Origin: Ichthyophis bannanicus
Lineage: Eukaryota > Chordata > Amphibia > Gymnophiona > Ichthyophiidae
NCBI GenBank assembly: GCA_033557465.1
Contig: CM066035.1
Span: forward strand, 245,414,869-245,478,868
DNA length: 64,000 nucleotides
Direction of reading: 5' to 3'
Shown: positions 21,222 to 30,640 of the stretch, in pieces
How the letters are laid out: the number at the start of each line of letters is the position of its first letter
How positions within the stretch are numbered: position 1 is the stretch's first letter
Notes under the pieces: generated by a model
What the model was told of the DNA's origin: nothing
Databases searched by the model: none
What the model saw: only the letters and a program-made list of their open reading frames with translations
Translations under genes and position numbers: made by a program

Positions 21222-22681
21222 ATCAAAGAATTCATTCAGTCTCTCCGCTATGGCCTTCTACTCCTCTATCATCTAATGGTCCAACTGACTCTCTCACAGG
21301 TTTTTTGCTACGAATGTACTTGAAAAAGTCTATTATGTGTTTTTGCTTCCACAGCAAGCTTCTTCTCAAATTCTCTTGCCAGTGCTTGTGTTGTTTCCAG
21401 TTTGTCATTTGGTTCCTTTTTCCATTATCTGAAAGATGCCTTTTTGGCAACAGCAGCCTCTCTGACCTCACCTTTAAACCATGCTGGCAGTTTTTTGGAC
21501 TTCCTTCCACTTTTCTTAAGAGTGGAATACAGCTGGTCTGGGCTTCCAAGATAGTATTTTTAAACAACATCCATGTTTGATGTAAATCTTTAACCTTTGT
21601 AACTGCTCCTTTTAGTTTTTTCTTAACTATTTTCCTTATTTTATCATAGTCTCCCTTTTGAAAGTTAAAAGGTAACTGTGGATTTCCTTACCGTCCCTCG
21701 TCCATTTATTAAAATAAACGCGATCATGATCACTATTGCCAAGTGGCCCCAACACCCTTATCTCTTGCACCAAATCTTGTGTTCCACTAAGGACTAGGTC
21801 CAAAATGGCTTCCCCTCTGGTCGGTTCATGAACCAGCTGCTCCAAGAAGCAGTCTTTTATTTCATCTAGAAACGTTCTCTCCTTAGCATGTCCTGCCATG
21901 ACACTGACCCAGTAGATACCAGGGTAATTGAAATCACCTATTATTACTTGTTAGTTAGCTTCCCCAATTTCTTTGAGCATTTCATCATCCATTTGTTTAT
22001 TCTGGCCAGACGGTTGATAGTACACTGCCACTGCCAATGCCTTCCACTTCCCCTTTTTACATGGAACTTCAATCCATAGAGATTCTACAGTGAATTTTGT
22101 TTCCTGCAAAACTTTAATCCTTTGTGACTCAATGCCCTCTCTAACAGAGCGCAACCTCTCCACCAATTTGATCAGCTCTATCATTACGATATAGTTTGTA
22201 CCCAGGTATCACAGTGTCCCACTGGTTGTCGTCTTTCCACCATATCTCTGAGATATCATTCATATCTAACCTCTCATTTAGTGCTATATATTATAACTCT
22301 CCCATCTTATTTTTTAGACTTCTAGCATTTGCGTACAAGCATTTTAGAGGCTGTATTTTATTCAGATTAATCTGGCTATCGGTAGGCAGGGGTAATTTGG
22401 AATCTTTAAGTTCTGTCTGCTCTGTACTCAAAGGCATTTGGGCTACTTTTGTCTTTATTGGAACCTCTCTGCTGATATGCCCTAACGTCAGTCTTTTACT
22501 AGTACCCTTCAAGAATACATTGTTCTGAACCATGCGCTCTTGGGCTACTGTCGGCTCTCCCCTATTATCTAGTTTAAAAGCTGCTCTATCTCCTTTTTAA
22601 AGATTAATGCCTGCAGCCTGGTTCCATCTCTGTTAAGGTGGAGCCTTCCCTTTGGACAAGTACCTCCTTTCCCCAGAATGT

Positions 22682-23191
22682 TCAACAGTTCTTAACAAAT
22701 CCAAAACCCTCTTCCCTGCACCATCGTCTCATCCATGCATTGAGACTCCGGAGCTCTGCCTGCCTTTTGGGTCCTGCGTGTGGAACGGGAAGCATTTCAG
22801 AGAATGCTACCCTGGAAGTTCTGGATTTCAACTTCCTACCAGAAAGTCTAAATTTGGCCTCCAGAACCTCCCTACCACACTTTCCTATGTCACTGATACA
22901 GATATGTTCCAAGGCAGCAGACTCTTCCTTCTTGTCTAGGTGGCGCGTGAGGTCCGCTATCTTCGCACCAGGCAGGCATGTTACGAGGCGATCCTCACAT
23001 CCACTAGCCACCCAGCTATCTACCTGCCTAATGATCGAATCGCCAACTATAATGGCTGTCCTAACCCTTCCCTTGTCGACACATGGCCCTGGAAAAACTT
23101 CCTCGGTGCGAGAGGGTTTTACATCACCCTGAGGACAGATCCTATCTACAGGATCACTTCCTGCCACACCAGGTTGATGTTCTCCTGTCAC
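22682..23191 (-). pseudogene. CR1-A ORF1, esterase-domain remnant
   Basis: An open stretch of 169 codons inside the decayed CR1-A. It contains RTAIIVGDSIIRQVDSW, the SGNH/GDSL block I with the nucleophile serine, and CLPGAKIADLTRHLDK. It then runs IGKCGREVLEAKFRLSGR, but the GTND block (block III) is damaged by a deletion of the preceding region. The zinc-like N-terminal part lies upstream in another frame. Established work on CR1 describes an esterase domain in ORF1. Its exact function in retrotransposition is unclear. Confidence 0.75.
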
Positions 23192-23710
23192 ATGACCTCC
23201 ATGGCAACCGAGATGTTGCCAGACTGGAGGTGGGACTTCAGTACTATATCCCTGTTGGTCTCGTCTATGTACCTCACTGTCTTCATTATGTCCTCCAAGA
23301 CTGCTATTCTAGCCTCCAGAGATCAGACTCATTCCCTTACAGCAAAGAGCTCCTTGCACCTAGTGCACACATAAGACTCCCCACCAACTGGGAGAAAATC
23401 ATACATGTGACATTCAATGCAAAAAAACTGGAAAGCCCCCATCTTGCTGCTGGACTGCTGTCTGCATCTTAGTTTTAAGGTTGTGTTTAGATATTTAAGT
23501 GGTTTACTTACTAAGGTTTGTTGGGGATACTTATACTAATAAAACTATGCCTAAAACATTTACATTTAATGGACTTTGTTCACCTCAATCTTAATTAATC
23601 TCAGATCCTTAATGTATTCCTGATGAGGATAAACATCTGCACCTGAGAGTGAATATAGCACCTCCATTTTTTTAAGAGGCTTAAGCACCTATAAAGCTAC
23701 AATTATCTCA

Positions 23711-24024
23711 GGGGTGGGTGGGAGTCAAGGAGGGAGGGATGGAAGAAGACGTATTAAAAGCTGGCTGCTACACAGTACCCTGTCCTGTGCTTCTAAGGTA
23801 ATCTGTGGCCAATTTCCTGGGTGATTCACACAGCCCTTGCTTGGATAGAGGGAGTCTTTCAAAATGCCCCTTTGATTTGTCACTTGGCTTTAACACCTAT
23901 TTAAAACAATTTCACAGGTCTCTTGCCCCCTATCTAGAAGGCCTCTTTTTAAAGGTCTCTAGAAACAATTTATTGCTCAAAGAATACTGACCCTGTTTTT
24001 CCTTTTATGCTAAGTTATACTCTG
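23711..24024 (-). other. Possible upstream part of CR1-A 5' UTR
   Basis: Non-coding DNA directly upstream (minus sense) of the CR1-A copy. It could be extra 5' UTR that the copy at 36 kb lacks, or flanking host DNA. The sequence alone does not decide. Confidence 0.35.
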
Positions 24025-24250
24025 ATTTAATTTAAATTAAAGCTCTTTGCTGATACTAGGCCCTGACTGAGTATTAAATTTAAACTAGAAGCTCTCTGCT
24101 GGATTTTAAATTTAATTAAAAGCTCTCTGCTGGGTTCTAAATTTAAACTGAAAGCCCTCTGCTAGGTTTTAAACTTAAACTGAAAGCTACCTGTTGAGTT
24201 TTTAATTTAACTAAAAGCTCTTTGCTGATACTAGACCCTGATTGATTTAA
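24025..24250. repeat. AT-rich tandem repeat of about 32-45 bases
   Basis: Degenerate units built on TTTAAATTTAAACTGAAAGC followed by TCTCTGCTGG occur about six times. Two outer units carry the variant GCTCTTTGCTGATACTAG with GACCCTGA. The array lies about 320 bases upstream (minus sense) of the CR1-A 5' UTR. Confidence 0.7.
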
Positions 24251-24349
24251 CAAATACACTGGATTCTAATTTACACAGATTAATCAGCTTTAATTCAAAG
24301 AATTCCTTTTCCCCCAAGATTTACAAAAATTCCCAGAAGTAAATATTTA

Positions 24350-25268
24350 CAATTGCAGATCTCTCTCCATTAGTAGCAGTCCCTTTTTGTAGTCCTCAAG
24401 ACTCTTTGTAGTCCTTCAGGACTTCATTTCCAGTCCTAGTCTCCCATCAGCCTTTTTCAGTCATAATCTAGCCTCTCCATCAGCCCATTTGCAGTCCTAG
24501 CCTCCAATCAGCCCTTTCCAGTCCTATCCTAGCCCTCCCATCAGCTCATTTTCAGTCCTAGCCTCCCCATCAGTCATTTCCAGTCCTATCCTAGCCTCCC
24601 ATAAGACCATTTCCAGTCCTAGCCCCCCATCAGCCAATTCCTGTCCCATCCTAGACCTCATAAGCCAATTTCAAGTCCTAGCTCCCCCATCAACCTTTCC
24701 AGCCCTGTCCTAACCCCCTGTCATCCCATTTCCAGTCCAAGCCCCCCCAATCAGCCCATTTCCAGTCCTAGCCCCTCCAGCAGCCATTTTCAGTCCTATC
24801 CTTGCCCCCCATCAGCACATTTCTATTCCTAGTCCCCCCATCAGTCATTTCCGGTCCTATCCTAGCCCCCCCCATCAGCCCATTTCAGTCTTGTCGTAGC
24901 ACCCCATCATCCCATTTCCAGTCCAAGCCCCCCCAATAAGCCCATTTCCAGTCCTAGCCCCCCATCAACCCTTGCAAGTCCTAGCCCCCCATCAGCCATT
25001 TCCAATCCTATCCTAGCCCCCCCATCAGCCCATTTCCAATCCTAGCCCCCTTGCAGCCATTTCCAGTCCTATCCTAGCCCCCCATCAATCCATTTCCAGT
25101 CCTAGCCTCCCAATCAGCTCCTTTCCAGTCCAAGCCCCCCCAAACAGCCCATTTCCAATCCTAGGCACCCCCCCCCCAGCAGCCATTTCCAGTCCTATAC
25201 TAGCTCCCTCATCAGCCCATTGCAAGTGCTAGCCTCCCCATCAACCCATCCAGTCCTAGCACCCCCCC
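24350..25268 (+). repeat. Minisatellite 2 (CCAGTCCTAGCC array)
   Basis: About 25 degenerate units, mostly of 27-40 bases, combine CCCATCAGCCCATTTCCAG with TCCTAGCCCC, with variants such as TCCTATCCTAGCC. C-runs of changing length make the period irregular. The same motif is inside the hAT element at 26,871 and at 17,760-18,196. Confidence 0.85.
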
Positions 25269-25368
25269 CCCCCAAAGAGCCCCGTGCCTGTTTGACCTGC
25301 TTCAGAGGAAGCAGGGGAGACCCGAGGCCCCAGCTCAGCTCTGTATGACCACCAGAGTGAAGAGTGGG

Positions 25369-25503
25369 GTTTTCCTTCACTGAGTCCAGTGTCTGTGTTC
25401 TCGTGGAGCCCACTGAATGCCAGGGAACAGGATATGCCCTTTAACCTCCAGCATGCCAGCAGGCTCCACAAGAACACAGCAGCCGGACTGAGTGAAGGAA
25501 AAC
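25369..25503. repeat. Foldback following minisatellite 2
   Basis: The arm 25,369-25,410 (GTTTTCCTTCACTGAGTCC ... GTGTTCTCGTGGAGCC) pairs with 25,462-25,503 (GGCTCCACAAGAACAC ... GTGAAGGAAAAC) with only a few mismatches and a 51-base loop. A minisatellite followed by a foldback is the same layout as in the hAT element at 26,871, so this may be a second, decayed copy. Confidence 0.7.
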
Positions 25504-25939
25504 TCTGTAGCCGGCCCTGCAAATAATTGGGACTCAGGAGCCCAACATCATGTGTGGTATTTTGGTGTGGGGCCCCCTGAAGCACGGGGCCTTGTGAAAA
25601 CAGCATTTCTGCACAATGGACGGGACACAGCCCTGGGCAGGATGATTGGTGAGGTGCCTGTCCCCCTCTCATCCTTTTCTTTTTCATTTTCTTCACTTCT
25701 TCTGATATAGGTCTTCGCAGTGAGGTGATGTGCACCATTGTTGGCAGGGGGAGAAGCGTAGGAGTATAGGGATTTAGGGAGCTTTAGGTGTGTAAGGCTA
25801 GGTTTGATGTTTTGAAGCAATGTGCTGACTATCAGATACTGATATGTTAGCCCTGAGTTATCCTGGAATGTGGAGTTTGTATAAGGGGTTATTTAATAAA
25901 GTGAAAGGGAATTCACTTTAGCTCATACCTTTTTTTCAG
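25504..25939. other. No recognised feature
   Basis: Mixed sequence without a clear gene or repeat signature. It may be the right end of the element holding minisatellite 2. Confidence 0.4.
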
Positions 25940-25987
25940 ACGTTCAAAGGTACAGTAGATATTTTCTTGTCCCTAGAGGGCTTACAA

Positions 25988-26181
25988 CAGAGGTTCCCAA
26001 CTCCAGTCCTGGAGGGCCAAACACCATTCAGGTTTTCAGGCTGTCCCTAATGAATATGCATGAGATGCATTTGAATACATTGGGGGCAGTGCATGCAAAT
26101 GCATCTCATGCATATTTATTAGGGACAGCCTAAAAACCTGAATGTTGTTTGGCCCTCCAGGACTGGAGTTCGGAACCTCTG
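25988..26181. mobile_element. Palindromic hAT-type MITE with 8-base target duplication
   Basis: A 194-base element starts CAGAGGTTCCCAACTCCAG and ends CTGGAGTTCGGAACCTCTG. It is a nearly perfect palindrome over its whole length. Flanks 25,980-25,987 and 26,182-26,189 are identical (GCTTACAA). CAG...CTG ends and an 8-base duplication are hAT hallmarks. Relatives lie at 6412-6600 and 7685. Confidence 0.88.
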
Positions 26182-26194
26182 GCTTACAATCTAA

Positions 26195-26850
26195 GAGGCC
26201 CTCTTACTAAGCACCACTATCCAGTTAACCTGCATTATAGCGTGTGGTAACTGACTGCAGAGAATGCTAATGTGCAGGCATGCCAGCCACCAATGGCCAA
26301 AACACACATTAAATGGCACTTGTGCACTAATGGTGAGATTGGATGGGTTACAGGTGCAGTGTGGGCATGGAGAGCACATTAGCACGTGATCACCATTTAT
26401 GTGGCAGTTAGCATGGACGCACCTAACGATAACTTTAGGTGCATCCATGTTAATTGATAAACGATACTATGTAGTCATACCTAATATGTAATATAACTGA
26501 ATTGTACATAGTTTCCCATGTTTATCTATATAGACCTGGAATGTAAATAGTTTCCCCAAGTTTACCCCCATGTTAAACCCCTGTTTTATGTAAACGACGG
26601 CCAATGTATCTGACCAAGTGTTATATTGTTTTGATGTAAACCGCGCTGATGACAAATAGCGCGGTATATAAGAATTGTTAAATAAAATAAAAATAAAATA
26701 AAATAAATTGCACCGCTCGTTAAGGTACTCGGTCGCGCGTTAATTGTCAGGAATGTGCTGGTCACGCCCCCAACAGTTAATGCAGAGGTTTTGCATTTAA
26801 GGTGTGTTACAAGCGTACGTTAAGTGTACAGCAGGATTTAGTGAAAGGAC
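26195..26850. mobile_element. TTTACTAAA-family MITE copy C, interrupted
   Basis: The left end CTCTTACTAAGCACC near 26,203 and right end GGATTTAGTGAAAGGAC near 26,833-26,850 are inverted matches. Both halves are rich in GTTAA/GTGCA words. An L2-like tail element (26,468-26,709) sits inside. The MITE lies within a SINE, at the same SINE position as copy D at 53,943. Confidence 0.6.
26468..26709 (+). mobile_element. L2-like / SINE tail element inside MITE
   Basis: It ends with TGATGTAAACCGCGCTGATG, AGCGCGGTATATAAGAATTG and a repeated AAATAAAAT tail. The 5' part (AGTTTCCCATGTTTA, AGTTTCCCCAAGTTTA) resembles the tail element at 8590. The polyA-like AT tail shows insertion through an RNA intermediate. 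Confidence 0.65.
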
Positions 26851-27299
26851 TCATATCTGATGCAATAGAGCAGTGGTTCTCAACCTTTTTGTACCGTGAC
26901 CCCTTTTATCATTGGTTAACTTGTGGTGACCCCCAATGATAAAATCAAATGCGTCTCTCTTCCTTTACCATTAACGCATTGTCGCTGTAATCGTTTGTTG
27001 AATATATTATAGGCCTTTGCAATATGTTTTTATTTATAAAATTTACTTATTTAAACCACAATAATTAATCACAATAAAAAGTAACTATTTGATTTCAAAA
27101 TTATGATGATTTTGTAGTCAAATCACTAATATGAAATAAAATTATTTTTTCTACCTTTGTTGTCTGACCAATTTATTCTCTGATCATGCTGGTCCTGATC
27201 TGAGGCTTCTGCTTTCCTGTCTTCTCTTAGCTCTCTTTCTGTGGTCTATGGTCCATCTGCCATTTCTTATCTCTTCTTTTGTTTTCTTCACTTCTTTCC

Positions 27300-27910
27300 A
27301 ACAGCCTATTTCCAGTCCCCTTCTAGTCCAAATACCATGGCAGTCCCTCTCAGCATCACCTCCCTTCCAGTCCCATTCTCCCATCCCCTCGCATCAGCCC
27401 ATTTGTAGCCCTAGCCCCCAGTTTTCTTCCAAGGCTAGCAGCTCTATCCTCCCTTCCCCACCATCAGCACATTTCCAATTGAAGCCCCCCCAATCAGCTC
27501 ACTTCCAGTGCTAGTCCCCCCTCAACTCCATTACCAGTGCTAGGCTCCCCTAATCAGCCCATTACCAGTCCTACCCCCCCATGAGCCCATTTCCAGTTGA
27601 AGCTCCCCCCCCCATTCAGCTCACTTCCACTGCTAGTCCCCCCTCAATCCCATTACCAGTGCTAGGCTCCCCTATTCAGCCCATTACTAGTCCTACCCCC
27701 CCCCCCCATCAGCCCATTTCCAGTCCTAATCTCCCCAATCGGTCCATTACCAGTGCTAGCCCCCCTATCAGCCCATTACCAGTCCCAACCCCCCCCCATT
27801 GATGAGTCCATTCCCAGTCCTAGCCTTCCCTAATCAACCCATTACCAGTCCTAGCCCCCCACCCGAACTGCCCCTTACCAGTGCTAGCCCTCCCATCAGC
27901 CCATTATAAT
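27300..27910 (+). repeat. Minisatellite 3 inside hAT element
   Basis: A degenerate array with TCAGCCCATTACCAGTCCTA and TTTCCAGT(T/C)(G/C)AAGCCCC units, many separated by C-runs. Related to minisatellites 1 and 2. Open frames across it are rich in Pro and Ser and are by-products of the repeat. Confidence 0.8.
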
Positions 27911-28004
27911 CCAAACCCGCACTGCCTATCCCCTCTGTCCAGCATTTATCCCCTGTCTGTCCAGTATGTCCCCCTGTCTCTCCCCTTTGTCCATGTCAGC
28001 CCCC

Positions 28005-28135
28005 TCCCTCCCTCCCTCCATGTCAGCCCCCTCCATCCATCCATGTCAGTCCCCTCCTTTATCCATGTCAGCCCCCTCCCTCCATCCATCCATCCCTCCA
28101 TGTCAGCCCCCTCCCTCCATCCATGTCAGCCCCGT
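28005..28135 (+). repeat. CCATCCATGTCAGCCCCCT tandem repeat
   Basis: About six units containing ATGTCAGCCCCCTCC with CTCCCTCCATCCATC fill. They lie between minisatellite 3 and the foldback in the hAT element. Confidence 0.8.
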
Positions 28136-28194
28136 TGCAAGTTCCCTGCCCCCTCCTCCCCTCTCCCTATGTCTGCCTGCTACTGCTCTGTTCT

Positions 28195-28470
28195 TCTGCA
28201 GCAGCGATTCCCTGTCTCTTAGGGAACCGCGGCTGTACCTGTGAAGCCGCTGCGCAGCCTTTTTGTCTCTCGACAGGCTCCATGCAGCATTGTCCCGCCT
28301 CCAAAGCGCGCAGCATTGTCCCGCCTCCAAAGGAAGTGGTAAACAACTTCCTTTGGAGGTGGGACAATGCTGCACGGAGCCCGTCGAGAGATGGGAAGGC
28401 TCCGCAACATTTTCACAGGCACAGCCGCAGTTCCCTAAGAGGCAGGGAGCCGTGGCTGCAGAAGAAGGGA
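28195..28470. repeat. Foldback inside hAT element
   Basis: The arms are inverted about a centre near 28,345 (CTTCC / GGAAG around GTGGTAAACAAC). Strong pairs are CCGCCTCCAAAGGAAGT with ACTTCC...-type AACTTCCTTTGGAGGTGGG, TGCAGCATTGTCCC with GGGACAATGCTGCA, and GGGAACCGCGGCTG with CAGCCGCAGTTCCC. The left arm has an extra 28-base duplication of GCAGCATTGTCCCGCCTCC (28,280 and 28,308). Confidence 0.8.
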
Positions 28471-28742
28471 GGCGGTGAGTTTGCCACTGCCGAGAAGTGG
28501 ACTTGGCAGCAGCAGCAACTTGTGCGATTTTTTTATTTTATTTTATTTTTTTTAACTGGAGTGAGGCGACCCCTGCTAAATCCTGTGGTGACCCCCATGG
28601 GGGTCACGACCCACAGGTTGAGAACCCCTGCAATAGAGGGTTAAGTGACTTGACTAAGATCACAGAGATTGGCAGTGGGATTCAAACCAGACTTCTCTGG
28701 TCCTCAGCCTACTGCTCTAGCCATTAGGCTACTTCTCCACTA

Positions 28743-29019
28743 AAATGCCTTTTTAGAAAGAGGCTAATTTTACACCTGTTGATGCTAACCTTGCCTAGAT
28801 GTCCAGGAAGTGTGGTTAGAGCAGAGAGAGGGGAAGTGGTTTGAGCAGGTTTACAATATAAATTCACCATTTTACAAAGGGAGTCCACATCTCATGAAAA
28901 GAATTAAAGGCATTAGGATTTTCAGCTGCCCCAAGGCACAACAGTATTTGCTTGAAGAAGCAGCTGTTAAGGCCAAGGTCTGCTCCTTCTAACCCACTTT
29001 CTGACATTGGAGGAGGGAG
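28743..29019. other. Unassigned, between SINE and CR1-A
   Basis: Ordinary sequence with a CTTTTTAGAAAGAGGC word at the left edge that faintly resembles the TTTACTAAA-family ends. I see no gene. Confidence 0.4.
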
Positions 29020-29818
29020 GAAATCAATCACCACCCAGGAAAAAGATTTAGGCGTCATTGTGGATACCTTGTTAAAACCCTCGGCCCAGTGTGCAGCGGC
29101 AGCCAAGAGAGCAAATAGAATGCTAGGTATGATAAGGAAAGGAATGGAAAATAAAACAAAAGATATTATAATGCCTCTATATCGTTCCATGGTGAGACCG
29201 CACCTTGAATATTGTGTGCAATTCTGGTCGCCGTATCTTAAAAAGGATATAGCGATTTTAGAAAAGGTTCAGAGAAGAGCCACCAAAATGGTAAAGGGGA
29301 TGGAAGGCTACTCCTATGAAGAAAGGCTAAAAAGGTTGGGGCTCTTTAGCCTGGAGAAGAGACGGCTGAGGGGAGATATGATAGAAGTCTATAAATTAAT
29401 GAACGGAGTGGAACGGGTAAACGTAGATCGATTGTTTACCTTATCAGAATATGGAAAGACTAGGGGACATGCAATGAAGCTACAGGGTAAACTATTTAAG
29501 ACTAATAAAAGAAAATATTTTTCACTCAACGTGTAATCAAACTCTGGAATTTGTTGCCGGAGGATGTAGTAAAGGCTGTTAGTGTAGCTGGGTTTAAAAA
29601 AGGTTTGGACAAGTTCCTAGAGGAAAGGTCCATAAACCATTATTAAGAAGGGACCCAGGATATCAATGCTTGAACCAGTACAAGCATTGTGGAACCTGTG
29701 TCCCTTGGGGAAACTGCTAGGTACGTATGACCTAGATTGGCCACTGTTGGAAACAGAATGCTGGGCTTGATGGACCTTGGTCTGACCCAGTATGGCATAT
29801 CTTATGTTCTTATGTTCA
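29020..29818 (+). mobile_element. CR1-A LINE 3' end, little diverged from the 36-40 kb copy
   Basis: The plus strand continues from AACCACCACCCAGGAAAAAG-type sequence through the ORF2 C-terminus and 3' UTR to TCTTATGTTCTTATGTTC. An open stretch (28,952-29,536) reads [45 protein letters not shown] and [23 protein letters not shown]. It differs from the 36-40 kb copy at only scattered sites. One missing T near 29,520 shifts the frame before the [14 protein letters not shown] block. It is 5' truncated. Confidence 0.9.
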
Positions 29819-30539
29819 CCTCTGCCAGCCTTTAGATCCCTCTCACCCCCGACAGCCAATCCTCTAACACATCCAGTCCTCTTCCACCCTAATCATCTGA
29901 TCCCTTCCAGCATGAAGACCACTCCACCTGACACACTGGTAACCTTGAAACCCCCCAAATATCCCCTTGCAGACTCCCCCCCCCCCCCTAATCCCCATCA
30001 CTAGTCTTACTGGGGAACTTTGGGTCTATGGGAGCAGGAATGTTCCCCAGACACCCTTTGTTCTTACAATCCTGAGTCTCAAAATGGCACCATTGACCTC
30101 TAGTGATTAATCTCATAGTATTACCTCTAAGGGTCAATACCACTGAAGCATCTATGGTTGGTTTCCATGAACCTGCTATTTATGGCTCCTCTGTTTATCC
30201 CATTATCATTTTTCTTTCCACCACCTCCTCTGGAAAGGCATTCCAGGCATCTCCTACTATTTCCTCTTTTGGTGGCAAAGCTCTGGCATGCATTGATCAC
30301 CTTCTTATTTTCAGTTCTGGTGCAGTTGCTGGTCAACCTGCACCACACCATTTTTTTGTGTTTTTATGGAGTGGAGTGCAGGAAGCACTTTCCAAGCTTG
30401 TGGGCCCATCCCTCACTCTCACTGAATACATGACACAGGAAATAAGAAACCAGGAAGTACCAACCCATATATTTTGAAACAGGACTAGAACACTGGATCT
30501 CTAAGAGTGGAAGGCCTCATTTGGAAGTTACTATTGGAG
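29819..30539. other. No recognised feature
   Basis: C-rich start (29,820-30,000) followed by ordinary sequence. Two overlapping open stretches at 30,103-30,477 have no known motif. Confidence 0.45.
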
Positions 30540-30640
30540 TTCCCTATAGCACTTCACAGCACTGCCATCATTATATGTGTATATATACAGCTCTGTGTAT
30601 GCTTAGTAGCGCTATATAAAATGATGATTATAATCTTGAG
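30540..30640 (+). mobile_element. Possible L2/L3-like LINE 3' tail
   Basis: The words TTAGTAGCGCTATATAAAATGATG and the GATTATAAT end look like the 3' tail of CR1/L2-superfamily LINEs, which often end in AGCGCTATA(T/A)AAAT. Only about 100 bases fit. Confidence 0.35.

Larger units (their letters stand above)
19456..23710 (-). mobile_element. CR1-A LINE, nearly full-length, decayed
   Basis: Read on the minus strand, this copy runs from a 5' UTR (about 23,710-23,450), through ORF1 (about 23,450-22,640) and ORF2 endonuclease (about 22,330-21,640) and RT (about 21,220-20,080), to the 3' tail at 19,456. ORF1 retains a CIECH / CTRC zinc-like pair (near 23,420 and 23,365) and VIVGDSIIRQ. ORF2 retains NYRPVSLMSLTGK and [13 protein letters not shown]. 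Numerous indels and stops break both frames. It lacks the inverted 5' duplication found in the copy at 36,007. Confidence 0.88.
26871..28630. mobile_element. Non-autonomous hAT element with perfect 8-base target duplication
   Basis: The element starts CAGTGGTTCTCAACCTTTTT and ends AGGTTGAGAACCCCTG, which are imperfect inverted termini. Flanks 26,863-26,870 and 28,631-28,638 are identical (CAATAGAG). Subterminal GACCCC / GGGGTC words are also inverted (about 26,900 and 28,590-28,610). Inside are a minisatellite (27,300-27,910), a CCATCCATGTCAG tandem tract (28,010-28,130) and a foldback (28,195-28,470). No transposase sequence was found, so it depended on an autonomous hAT partner. Confidence 0.92.
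25940..28742 (-). mobile_element. CORE-type SINE split by nested DNA elements
   Basis: Pieces of one minus-strand SINE remain at 25,950-25,987, 26,182-26,194, about 26,850-26,870 and 28,639-28,742. In minus sense the head reads AGTAGCCTAATGGCTAGAGC (A-box-like) and GGTTTGAATCCC (B-box-like) near 28,730-28,675. The core AGTCACTTAACCCTCTATTG straddles the hAT insertion, and the distal part is CTTAGATTGTAAGCCCTC. The order and orientation of the pieces fit a single SINE interrupted by a palindromic MITE, a TTTACTAAA-family MITE and a hAT element. Confidence 0.65.

Noticed and set aside
22638..23472. Plus-strand open frames of 95-164 codons
   Set aside because: They are opposite-strand shadows of CR1-A ORF1, which is recognisable on the minus strand.
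23615..23660. CTGATGAGG word as a hammerhead core
   Set aside because: No GAAA and no pairing stems follow at the needed distance, and it lies inside CR1-A 5' UTR sequence.
24350..25268. Regular short repeats that could be taken for a CRISPR array
   Set aside because: Units vary in length and sequence, there are no constant repeats with unique spacers, and the genome is clearly eukaryotic. It is a minisatellite.
27881..28244. Pro/Ser-rich open frames as a mucin-like protein
   Set aside because: They lie entirely in tandem repeats of a hAT element, and all frames look similar.
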